Part shown: piece by piece, positions 1-6,710 of the stretch
How positions within the stretch are numbered: position 1 is the first letter of the stretch
How the letters are laid out: every line of letters begins with the position of its first letter
NCBI GenBank assembly: GCA_001701075.1
Contig: DAAK01000025.1
Location: 1 to 6,833 of the forward strand
From: Bacteroidales bacterium GP3
GTDB lineage: Bacteria; Bacteroidota; Bacteroidia; Bacteroidales; Muribaculaceae
Direction of reading: 5' to 3'
Length of the DNA stretch: 6,833 bases
Notes under the pieces: model-generated
Told to the model about the DNA's origin: nothing
The model's database searches: none
What the model saw: the letters and a program-made list of their open reading frames with translations, nothing else
Position numbers and translations under genes: made by a program

Positions 1-6
1 TAGGGC

Positions 7-14
7 GAATTTTG
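7..14 (+). promoter_or_regulatory. Possible -7 box for the phosphate transporter operon
   Basis: GAATTTTG matches the Bacteroidota -7 consensus TAnnTTTG at all defined positions except the first T. It is followed by GCGCC, a context often seen at such promoters. Transcription would start near position 20, giving a leader of about 25 nt before the ATG at 45. The matching -33 box would lie outside the window, so the call cannot be completed, and no regulator site (for example a Pho box) can be judged from what is visible. Confidence 0.4.
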
Positions 15-44
15 CGCCATAGAAAACAACCAAAACTTATTTAT

Positions 45-2342
45 ATGGAAATACTTTTTTTATGTATCATCATCTTTTTATTTCTCTTGGCAGTATTTGA
101 TCTGTCGGTTGGAGTCAGCAATGATGCTGTCAACTTTCTTAACTCTGCTATAGGAACAAAGGCAGCATCATTCAAGCGAATCATTATAGTGGCATCTATA
201 GGCGTATTCATAGGAGCCGCCATGAGCAACGGAATGATGGACATAGCACGCCACGGAATATTTAGGCCTGAACATTTCTCCTTCTACGACCTTATCTGTA
301 TCTTTATGGCAGTGATGGTCACCGACATCATTCTTCTTGATATTTTCAATTCACTTGGTTTGCCGACATCAACGACTGTCTCGATGGTGTTCGAGTTGTT
401 AGGTGCGACTTTTGTTGTCGCATTGATCAAGATGGCAGGAGGAATAGACCTTGGATTCAATGAATTGCTTAATACAGAGAAGGCATTGTCGGTGATATTA
501 GGTATTTTCCTCTCGGTTGCGATAGCATTCTTCTTCGGAACCCTGGTACAATTCCTTTCAAGAATGGTTTTCTCTTTTGAATATAAGAGCAAATTGAAAT
601 GGAAGATTGGTATCTTTGGCGGAATATGCGCCACGGCAATTATATATTTTCTCCTGATAAAAGGAGCCAAGGATCTGACTTTTATGACTCCTGAAGTAAA
701 GGGATGGATCAAGTCCAATACATGGTTGATAATATTCGGCTGCTTTGTGATATTCACAATTGTCATGCAATTACTTCATTTTCTTAAAGTGAACGTATTG
801 AAAGTAATCGTATTGATGGGAACTTTTGCTTTGGCAATGGCATTTGCAGGAAATGATCTTGTCAACTTCATCGGAGTGCCATTGAGCGGATTGGCATCAT
901 TTCAGGATTTTGCTTCAAATGGGGGAGGGGATGCCAAAGGTTTTTTGATGGGATCACTCAACGGTCCAGCCAATACTCCAATCTATTTCTTGATAGGAGC
1001 CGGAGCTATTATGGTGACATCACTTGCTACTTCAAAGAAGGCACAGAATGTATCGAAGACAGAGGTTGGACTCGGATCGCAACAGGGAGGAGACGAGATG
1101 TTCGGTTCATCGAGAATAGCCCGAAGGCTTGTGAGATGGACACTTACCGCATATTATTGGATCCATGAACATACACCAATCAAAGTGAGAAAATGGTTTG
1201 CACGGCGTTTCAATACAGACGATATAATAATGGAACAAGGAGCAGCCTTCGACCTCATCCGTGGCTCTATCAACCTTGTGCTTGCGGGTGCTTTGATAGC
1301 CTTGGGTACATCCTTAAAACTTCCACTTTCCACTACCTTTGTAACATTTATGGTTGCCATGGGTACATCTCTTGCCGATAGGGCTTGGGGCAGGGAAAGT
1401 GCTGTATTCCGCATTACCGGAGTAATCTCTGTAATCGGCGGATGGTTTCTGACCGCAGGAGCGGCTTTTATTGGAGCCGGTATCATAGTGTTCCTTATGC
1501 ATATGGGAGGACTTTGGGTCATGATAGCACTTGCTGTGCTGACTATCTTCATCATAATAAGAAGCAATCGGCGATTCAAAGCACGCCAGGCTGAAGACGA
1601 AGGGGATTCACTTTTCCAGACTATTCTCACCACTGAAGACAAGACAAAATGTTGGGATTTGCTGAGGGTTTACGTTACGGAACAGCAACAGAAGTTTTTC
1701 AAATATGTCATCGAAAAATATATTGAAATCACCACTGCCTTCATCAATGAGAATGCCAGTCAACTCAGGAAGACAGAAAATTCTCTTGTCAGGGAAAAGA
1801 GTATATTGAAAAGCGACAGAAGGAAGGAAACTTTGTGTATGAGAAGGGTAAACCGCGAGACTGCGATAGAAAAAAGTGCATGGTTTCATCTGAGTAATGC
1901 AAGCTGTATGAGCATACTGTATAATCTGCGACGAATAAATGAAATATGCAAGGAACATGTGGAGAATAATTTCCATCCTCTGCCTCCTCGATATGTCGGG
2001 GATCTTGAGATGATACGGTCGAGAATACAGACGCTTTTCAATGATGTGTTTGAGATGATGTCAAAACCGAAACCGTCTGGAATCGGGGTGCTTCGTCAAC
2101 GATGTGATGAGATAAAAGATATAGTATCCGATACATATCATATTCTGTTTGCGCAACTACAAGAAGGAGATCCATCATCAATGACGGTAGTATATGTTTA
2201 TCTGAATATGCTTCAAGAGACACAGGAAATTATTTCAGGGCTTCGCAAATACCTCAGGGCATTTGCCAAACTGCATAACAGTAATTATAGCAGCCGACGT
2301 AAGCCTACAATGAATCAAGCCTTAGAACCAGCATTGCAATGA
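45..2342 (+). CDS. PiT-family inorganic phosphate transporter with C-terminal cytosolic helical domain
   Basis: Inner-membrane cation-coupled phosphate symporter (PHO4/PiT family), 765 aa from the ATG at 45. Both inverted repeats of the PiT fold are visible. In the first, GVSNDAVN (residues 23-30, the family's GANDVANA-type signature) is followed by LGLPTSTT (104-111). In the second, AGNDLVNF (268-275) is followed by LKLPLSTT (424-431). About ten hydrophobic helices run to residue ~506. Residues ~507-765 form a charged, helix-rich soluble region of the PhoU-like kind that many Bacteroidota PiT proteins carry, making the protein far longer than the ~500 aa of E. coli PitA. That region probably regulates transport (inference). 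A TTG at 12 extends the frame, but the ATG at 45 opens directly into helix 1 and suits the putative promoter at 7-14. The gene overlaps the next by 4 nt (ATGA), implying translational coupling. Whether Na+ or H+ is the coupling ion cannot be told. Confidence 0.93.
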   Translation: MEILFLCIIIFLFLLAVFDLSVGVSNDAVNFLNSAIGTKAASFKRIIIVASIGVFIGAAMSNGMMDIARHGIFRPEHFSFYDLICIFMAVMVTDIILLDIFNSLGLPTSTTVSMVFELLGATFVVALIKMAGGIDLGFNELLNTEKALSVILGIFLSVAIAFFFGTLVQFLSRMVFSFEYKSKLKWKIGIFGGICATAIIYFLLIKGAKDLTFMTPEVKGWIKSNTWLIIFGCFVIFTIVMQLLHFLKVNVLKVIVLMGTFALAMAFAGNDLVNFIGVPLSGLASFQDFASNGGGDAKGFLMGSLNGPANTPIYFLIGAGAIMVTSLATSKKAQNVSKTEVGLGSQQGGDEMFGSSRIARRLVRWTLTAYYWIHEHTPIKVRKWFARRFNTDDIIMEQGAAFDLIRGSINLVLAGALIALGTSLKLPLSTTFVTFMVAMGTSLADRAWGRESAVFRITGVISVIGGWFLTAGAAFIGAGIIVFLMHMGGLWVMIALAVLTIFIIIRSNRRFKARQAEDEGDSLFQTILTTEDKTKCWDLLRVYVTEQQQKFFKYVIEKYIEITTAFINENASQLRKTENSLVREKSILKSDRRKETLCMRRVNRETAIEKSAWFHLSNASCMSILYNLRRINEICKEHVENNFHPLPPRYVGDLEMIRSRIQTLFNDVFEMMSKPKPSGIGVLRQRCDEIKDIVSDTYHILFAQLQEGDPSSMTVVYVYLNMLQETQEIISGLRKYLRAFAKLHNSNYSSRRKPTMNQALEPALQ

Positions 2343-3043
2343 ACAGTCCCTATATTATAGCCGGGATATTATTCCTTATAATTACAGCAATCTGTATTTT
2401 GAATTGGCATCATAAAAAGCATGCCAAGGAAACAAATATCTATTTATCGTCCTTAACAGACGGAGATATTCAAGGATTTCCGAAAATACTTAACTACAGC
2501 ATAGCAGTCTGCTGCAATACTGTAGAGACAATGATTGATTCTATAATAAATGGTAATAAGATCGATAGCTGTCGTGTGCTTCGTCTATTCGGAACAGAGT
2601 ATGACAAATTTGAGCAATATAAAAAATTTTCAGCTGAAAAGAATTCTGCTTATAAAGAATCTTACAATGAAATATACCTTGAATACTTATGGGAAGCTAC
2701 TTTAAAGCTTGCTGAATCAGGCAGGAATTTAGTTGTTAATCCTAATTATGACTGCTCAAAATCAGAGATTCTGAATCTCTTCGATTGGAAAAATAAGCTT
2801 CCAAAATTGGATAGAATTTCAGAAGATTCGGTAGACTTGGATATTTCTAAAGTTTCTGATATTGCTGAAACATGTAGGATTAATAAGGAGAGGATTTCCT
2901 GTGACATACGGGTGTATACAGATCATATGTGCTATGCTGATTACGAGGATGGCAGTCAGAAATATAATTTCTTATCTTTCCTCCTGTATTTATATACCTT
3001 CTTGATGTCATTGGATAATATAATGAAACCATATAGAGCTTGA
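2339..3043 (+). CDS. Membrane-anchored protein of unknown function in the phosphate operon
   Basis: I do not recognise this 234-aa protein as a named family. Residues ~5-22 form one hydrophobic helix, followed by a basic stretch (HHKKHAK) that suggests an N-terminal anchor with the rest in the cytoplasm (positive-inside rule). The soluble part is predominantly helical by eye. It ends in a hydrophobic helix near 209-228 (LLYLYTFLMSLDNIM region) that could pack in a bundle or touch the membrane. That helix and the one before it loosely resemble the last helical hairpin of the upstream transporter's C-terminal domain (VVYVYLNMLQ, transporter residues 715-724). The start codon overlaps the transporter stop (ATGA), and the porin gene begins 2 nt after its own stop, so it is almost certainly made with both. 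Two sampled lines within the gene are about 30-33% G+C, against 48-50% in sampled lines of the flanking genes, consistent with fast divergence or a different history. An accessory or regulatory role in phosphate uptake is inferred from position only. Confidence 0.8.
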   Translation: MNSPYIIAGILFLIITAICILNWHHKKHAKETNIYLSSLTDGDIQGFPKILNYSIAVCCNTVETMIDSIINGNKIDSCRVLRLFGTEYDKFEQYKKFSAEKNSAYKESYNEIYLEYLWEATLKLAESGRNLVVNPNYDCSKSEILNLFDWKNKLPKLDRISEDSVDLDISKVSDIAETCRINKERISCDIRVYTDHMCYADYEDGSQKYNFLSFLLYLYTFLMSLDNIMKPYRA

Positions 3044-3045
3044 AT

Positions 3046-4062
3046 ATGAGACAGAAATATAATTTGATTATAGCATTTTGTGCTTTTCTGCCAGCATCAA
3101 TGTCTATGGCGCAAGATAAAAGTTCTTATTTGCCGGAGATACATGGTACAATCAGGGCAAAGTATGAATATGAACCTCCGATTGACAAGGGGCGTTTTGA
3201 AATTCGCAATGCCCGGCTAAGTGTTGAAGGGAAGATTATTCCCATAGTTAGATATAAGGCAGAAGTAGACCTATCGGATGAGGGGACAATAAAGATGCTT
3301 GATGCTTATGTCCGTGTCAATCCTGTGAAGAATTTGAGAATAACAGTAGGACAAATGAGGGTTCCTTTCACTATAGACGCGCATCGCTCTCCGCATCTTC
3401 AGTATTTCGCAAACCGCTCTTTCATAGCCAAACAGGTAGGCAATGTCCGGGATGTCGGAGCTGCAATAGGGTGGACATTCAGCGGAAATACTCCTGTGAC
3501 AATCGAAGGTGGGATTTTCAATGGTTCGGGACTTACTAATCAGAAAAACTTCTGGACTTCAAACTATAATTTTTCTGTAAAGACCCAGACAATGATTGCG
3601 AAACATTTCAATGTCACATTGAGTTGCCAGAAAGCGAATGCAGGGGAGGTAAACACTTATATGTATGATGCAGGAGCATACTTCCAAAACAATAGATGGC
3701 ATATCGAAGCAGAATATCTGCGAAAATATTACGCCAAAGACTCTTTCAATCCTGTAAATGCAGTGGATGCTTTCGCTTCCTATCGGCTTCCTCTTAAGAA
3801 AGGACTGAGTTCCATCTCATTTCTCGGAAGATATGACTATATGTCTGACCATAGTAAGGGGACGGCTGATGAAAAGGGAAGTCTTAAAATAGATGAACCG
3901 GAAAGACACAGACTGACAGGCGGTATGACCTTGAGTATGGGAAAGGGGAATCTACAAGCTGATATCCGGCTGAATTATGAACAATATTTCTATCATTCCG
4001 GAGTGAAACCCGCAATTTCCGAACAGAACAAAGCCGTCGCTGAATTCGTCGTCCATTTCTGA
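3046..4062 (+). CDS. Phosphate-selective porin O/P family outer-membrane protein
   Basis: Outer-membrane beta-barrel of the OprO/OprP family, 338 aa. Residues 1-22 form a Sec signal peptide with a cut likely after SMA, before QDKSS. The mature part opens with barrel strands (GTIRAKYEYE, RFEIRNARLSVEGKI). It then shows the family block LRITVGQMRVPFTID (97-111), RSPHLQYFANRSF (114-126) and VRDVGAAIGW (134-143). Alternating hydrophobic strands run to the end, and the protein finishes in VVHF, the terminal aromatic expected for recognition by the BAM insertion machinery. A TTG at 3040 could extend it by two residues, but the ATG at 3046 gives a normal signal peptide. The partner phosphate transporter in the same operon favours phosphate as substrate. 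In Bacteroidota, however, this family is broadly assigned and selectivity is not proven; the basic residues that line OprP could not be mapped. The gene ends in three successive in-frame stops (TGA TAA TAA). Confidence 0.88.
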   Translation: MRQKYNLIIAFCAFLPASMSMAQDKSSYLPEIHGTIRAKYEYEPPIDKGRFEIRNARLSVEGKIIPIVRYKAEVDLSDEGTIKMLDAYVRVNPVKNLRITVGQMRVPFTIDAHRSPHLQYFANRSFIAKQVGNVRDVGAAIGWTFSGNTPVTIEGGIFNGSGLTNQKNFWTSNYNFSVKTQTMIAKHFNVTLSCQKANAGEVNTYMYDAGAYFQNNRWHIEAEYLRKYYAKDSFNPVNAVDAFASYRLPLKKGLSSISFLGRYDYMSDHSKGTADEKGSLKIDEPERHRLTGGMTLSMGKGNLQADIRLNYEQYFYHSGVKPAISEQNKAVAEFVVHF

Positions 4063-4068
4063 TAATAA

Positions 4069-5274
4069 TCACTGAAGGTTGAAATTGCCGGAAACGTGAA
4101 GCATCGACAGGAAATATACCATTCCTTCATAGTACCGCCATTTTCCATGTGGTAGCTGAGTGTTCCATAGACGCTCGACGGTCTCCTTTGCAAGAGTGCG
4201 TTCTTCCGGATTATCTGAGTCAGCAAGAGCTATTGCCCCGACAGCATTAGCTCCAGCCATTCCGCAAGAATAGTCACCGGATGCATTTGAGCCATCCAGA
4301 TTGAAATGTCCGTGCTTGAAATCATCTTTTTTGAAAAATTTAAGCAACTTTGCCATCACTTCCCGCTGCTTAGCTTTGTCTTTACCAGTAAGATAATAAT
4401 CCATACCGACATTCATCGGACATCTGATAGCATCATACATGTATATCGATGTGTCGTATTCAGCTTGTGGCCATCTGTAGGCTGTGCCGTCATAATTGCT
4501 GTAGTCAGGATAAAGACCAGTATCAGGATTTGCACTGATGATAAGATGATTTCTTGCTTCGTCAGCGGCCAGCCTCCAAAATTCGTTAAGTTCAAAGGCA
4601 TTGATCGACCAATAATCCAAAAATGCAGGCAACATATAAGATGGGTCGGTGAATACATGGCCGATTGAATTCGGCACAAAGGTGATCAATCTTTTATCTC
4701 GGTCAAAAAGATCATACACTCCAGTCTTTTCACCATCTTTCGACATTATCTTCCTTAGAATCTCATTGGCTTCAGCAGTATAATCCGGTCTGTCCCATTT
4801 TTTCCCAGCAAGAAGTAGCGATGTTACATAATAGAGTTCACCATCAGAAGCATTGCTTCCTCCAAATTTTTGGCCATCGGTAGTGCACTGCCAGCAGAAA
4901 TAGCCGTCCCAAGGAGTATCCGCTCCATAAGCCATATTAGTTTTGCTCCATCTCCACAGTCTTTCAAATTCCTCAGGTTTATCCAGTTGGACGCTTATCA
5001 TCATCCCATATGACATTCCTTCAGTGCGAACGTCATTGCTACCGGTATCCATTACGTAAGCATCGTCGCCACTAAGATAATATACGCTTGTCTGGTCATC
5101 ATCCTCATATTTAGACAAGTCGCCAGGGGTAAAGAAATGATACCATACCTCTTCTATCTTTGCTTGAGTTTCCTCTTCTGTTTTTCCAAGTAGAGTCTTG
5201 AAATAATTTTCTGCTGATGATGCTGTAGATGCAATTAATGACAAGCCAATAATGGCTATTTTAATTCCTTTCAT
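4069..5274 (-). CDS. Secreted GH8 glycosidase, Rex-like (reducing-end xylose-releasing exo-oligoxylanase)
   Basis: Glycoside hydrolase family 8, an inverting (alpha/alpha)6-barrel enzyme, 401 aa. Residues 1-20 are a Sec signal peptide (cut near TASS/AENYF) without a lipobox, so it should act in the periplasm or outside. The catalytic acid is E85 in RTEGMSYGMM (83-92). The SNASDGELYY block (140-149) is the family's second signature. D281 in YMYDAIR (278-284) aligns with the catalytic base of Rex enzymes (D263 in the Bacillus halodurans enzyme, from memory). The C-terminal RYYEGMVYFLSMLHVSGNF (380-398) closely resembles the Rex subgroup, favouring xylose release from the reducing end of xylo-oligosaccharides (EC 3.2.1.156) over cellulase or chitosanase activity. 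No SusC/SusD or other xylan gene is in the window, so it stands alone. The leader carries GGGAAAT just before the ATG, a possible weak ribosome site. It is convergent with the porin gene (6-nt gap) and has its own promoter. Confidence 0.92.
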   Translation of the reverse strand: MKGIKIAIIGLSLIASTASSAENYFKTLLGKTEEETQAKIEEVWYHFFTPGDLSKYEDDDQTSVYYLSGDDAYVMDTGSNDVRTEGMSYGMMISVQLDKPEEFERLWRWSKTNMAYGADTPWDGYFCWQCTTDGQKFGGSNASDGELYYVTSLLLAGKKWDRPDYTAEANEILRKIMSKDGEKTGVYDLFDRDKRLITFVPNSIGHVFTDPSYMLPAFLDYWSINAFELNEFWRLAADEARNHLIISANPDTGLYPDYSNYDGTAYRWPQAEYDTSIYMYDAIRCPMNVGMDYYLTGKDKAKQREVMAKLLKFFKKDDFKHGHFNLDGSNASGDYSCGMAGANAVGAIALADSDNPEERTLAKETVERLWNTQLPHGKWRYYEGMVYFLSMLHVSGNFNLQ

Positions 5275-5281
5275 ATTTCCC

Positions 5282-5320
5282 TAACATATTTATGTTATTA
5301 AGACCGTCTTTTCGACCGAA
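5282..5320 (-). repeat. Three stacked inverted repeats in the GH8 leader
   Basis: Three short perfect inverted repeats lie almost back to back between the GH8 promoter and its start codon. TAACATA/TATGTTA (7-bp arms, 2-nt centre) covers 5282-5297. AAGAC/GTCTT (5-bp arms, one central C) covers 5300-5310. TTCG/CGAA (4-bp arms, 2-nt centre) covers 5311-5320. GACCG also occurs twice in direct orientation, 12 nt apart (5302-5306 and 5314-5318). In the transcript the first could fold as a six-pair hairpin with a four-base loop, ending directly before GGGAAAT-ATG. They could be a protein-binding operator, an RNA structure affecting translation, or chance in AT-rich DNA. Confidence 0.5.
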
Positions 5321-5343
5321 TCCAATGACATTATATCTAATGG

Positions 5344-5375
5344 CAAAATTAATCATTTTATTTTAAAATTGCAAA
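5344..5375 (-). promoter_or_regulatory. Bacteroidota-type promoter for the GH8 gene
   Basis: Read on the minus strand, TTTG (5375-5372) is followed after exactly 20 nt by TAATTTTG (5351-5344). This fits both boxes of the Bacteroidota primary sigma-factor consensus (TTTG, then TAnnTTTG) at the usual spacing. Transcription should begin near 5338, leaving a leader of about 63 nt before the ATG at 5274. The -33 box lies only a few bases from the point where the antiporter remnant's recognisable sequence begins (about 5381), so the promoter sits directly against that break. Confidence 0.75.
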
Positions 5376-5380
5376 CACAT

Positions 5381-6130
5381 GTTGAGGGAGCAGTGATGAT
5401 GTCGGCACGTGCAAAACGAAATCCAGATGTAGGTCGTGCTGGAATCGCAGGTTTTATAATTTCGTTGGTGCTTTATGTTGCTGTCACTTTGTTATGTTTC
5501 GGACTGATGAGTCGTGCACGTCTTTCAGGTCTTCAAGATCCTTCCATAGCCTACATTCTTCGTGACACCGTTGGGGAATGGGCCTATTGGTTTGTCATAT
5601 GTTCAGTCATCATCTCCCTGATGGGAGGATGGGTGGCATGGACACTTGTAGTGGCTCAGGTACCATATGAGGCCTCATTAGTCGGAATCTTGCCACGATT
5701 GTTTCAACGTGTCAACCGCCACAAGATGCCCGCATTCGGACTTTTCGCATCAAGCGTTGTGATGGAATTGTTTCTCTTGATGGTGGTGATGGCAGATGAC
5801 GTCTATCTTACAGCATTAAGAATCATGGGGCTAATGATTATTCCGAGTTATTTCTTCACGGGGTTGTTTTTGCTCAAGAAAGCAGACTCGTGGGCTATCC
5901 GCACGTTGGCTATCATAACTTCATTATTCTGCGTTTGGATGGCTTATGCCGGTGGATTATTGGAAATGCTAATGACCTCCATCTTTTATCTGCTCGGTAT
6001 TGGGTTTTACATAAAGGCCCGAAAAGAGAATAATCCTAAGGCTCCACTTTTCACCAACTATGAAAAATGTGGCTTAGCGATTTTGATTATCTTTTCAATC
6101 ATAACAATATTGCTTTTTATCGGCATCTAA
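5381..6130 (+). pseudogene. 5'-truncated basic amino acid/polyamine antiporter (ArcD-like, APC superfamily)
   Basis: The C-terminal ~249 residues of an amino acid antiporter normally about 470 aa long. Recognisable sequence starts abruptly at VEGAVMMSARAKR, which in full-length relatives lies in the middle of the protein (typically preceded by FIGI). It continues through DPSIAYILRDTVGEWAYWF, GGWVAWTLVVAQVPYEA and LPRLFQRVNRHKMPAFG to a normal hydrophobic end. About six or seven membrane helices remain, and the first five or so, including the substrate-binding N-terminal half, are gone. No internal stop or frameshift is seen, so the loss is recent or the fragment is retained. Upstream in frame, the sequence is open back to a stop at 5282-5284 but encodes no membrane helix and no family sequence. 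The only convenient starts are TTG 5369 or ATG 5396. It is very unlikely to transport anything alone. An assembly join is an alternative explanation. Amino acid specificity (arginine, lysine, ornithine or other) cannot be read from the remnant. Confidence 0.75.
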
Positions 6131-6176
6131 CAAAAAAATCTTTATGAGACATGGTCTAAAAACATGCTTTTATTAT

Positions 6177-6184
6177 TAATTTTG
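6177..6184 (+). promoter_or_regulatory. -7 box immediately upstream of the acetyltransferase gene
   Basis: TAATTTTG is a full match to the TAnnTTTG consensus and is followed by CACC and then the ATG at 6189. Transcription normally starts about 4-7 nt past this box, so the mRNA would begin at or next to the start codon. No TTG/TTTG is seen at the expected -33 position (around 6153-6156, where the sequence is GGTC), so a weak or assisted promoter is likely. Confidence 0.6.
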
Positions 6185-6188
6185 CACC

Positions 6189-6677
6189 ATGAAACCAATA
6201 ATTAGACAAACGAGACTAAGTGACCTCGACACCGTGATGTCAATATATGATTGCGCTCGAACAAGAATGATTACAACAGGGAATCCCAACCAATGGATTG
6301 AAGGATATCCATCATGCGACATAATCACTGCAGACATACAACAGGGCAATAGCTTCGTCATAGAAACAGGAAACAAAATAACCGGTGTGTTCACATTTAT
6401 AATGGGACTTGATCCCACATACGAGGTAATTGAAGGGGAATGGCTCAACGATAAGCCATATGGTACTATCCACCGTCTCGCAGCTGCACCTCAAGCAAAA
6501 GGTATTGCCGACATATGTCTCGACTTCTGCAAATCGAAAGAATTAGATATCCGTATAGATACTCACCCTGATAATGTTCCGATGCTCAACTGGATCATGA
6601 GCCGCTCATTCACCTATTGCGGAATCATATATTGCCACAACGGGAGTCGCCGCAAAGCGTTTCAACTCCCTATATAG
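6189..6677 (+). CDS. GNAT-family N-acetyltransferase
   Basis: Single-domain acetyl-CoA-dependent acetyltransferase of the GNAT superfamily, 162 aa, the usual length, presumably cytosolic. The N-terminus IRQTRLSDLDTVMSIYDCAR (5-24) is the typical first strand and helix. GNPNQWIEGYPS (31-42) and FTFIMGLDPTYEVIEG (68-83) follow. The acetyl-CoA-binding motif A is HRLAAAPQAKGIADICLDFC (95-114), in which QAKGIA replaces the classic Q/RxxGxG/A. IRIDTHPDNVPM (121-132) and FTYCGIIY (141-148) complete the fold. The pattern belongs to a subgroup common in gut Bacteroidota and Firmicutes whose substrate is not known; small molecules or protein amines are both possible. The ATG at 6189 is favoured because the family's first strand begins right after it and the -7 box sits only 4 nt upstream. 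The gene appears monocistronic, with no convincing terminator downstream. Confidence 0.9.
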   Translation: MKPIIRQTRLSDLDTVMSIYDCARTRMITTGNPNQWIEGYPSCDIITADIQQGNSFVIETGNKITGVFTFIMGLDPTYEVIEGEWLNDKPYGTIHRLAAAPQAKGIADICLDFCKSKELDIRIDTHPDNVPMLNWIMSRSFTYCGIIYCHNGSRRKAFQLPI

Positions 6678-6710
6678 CTTATGCAATTGTAATTCACCTG
6701 GCTTATTAGT

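Noticed and set aside
12..44. TTG start at position 12 extending the phosphate transporter by 11 residues
   Set aside because: The TTG overlaps the putative -7 box, the extra residues are basic and unlike the family, and the ATG at 45 opens directly into the first membrane helix.
284..766. Long antisense open frames within the transporter gene (also 1154-1642 and 1608-1976)
   Set aside because: They mirror the strongly coding sense frame, show no recognisable domain and have no promoter or start context.
4306..4668. 120-codon plus-strand open frame opposite the GH8 gene
   Set aside because: It lies wholly inside the well-supported GH8 gene, and its translation shows no family pattern.
4069..5274. 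GH8 product as a BcsZ-type cellulase of a cellulose synthesis operon
   Set aside because: No bcs genes are nearby, and the SNASDGE and C-terminal RYYEGMVYFLS...HVSGNF blocks fit the Rex subgroup better.
5364..5371. TAAAATTG as a plus-strand promoter for the antiporter remnant
   Set aside because: It deviates from TAnnTTTG at one of the core T positions, and no TTG lies at the -33 distance.
6141..6170. AGAC/GTCT and repeated CATG near the end of the antiporter remnant as a terminator hairpin
   Set aside because: The stem is only four pairs, and no stable extended pairing is followed by a T-run.
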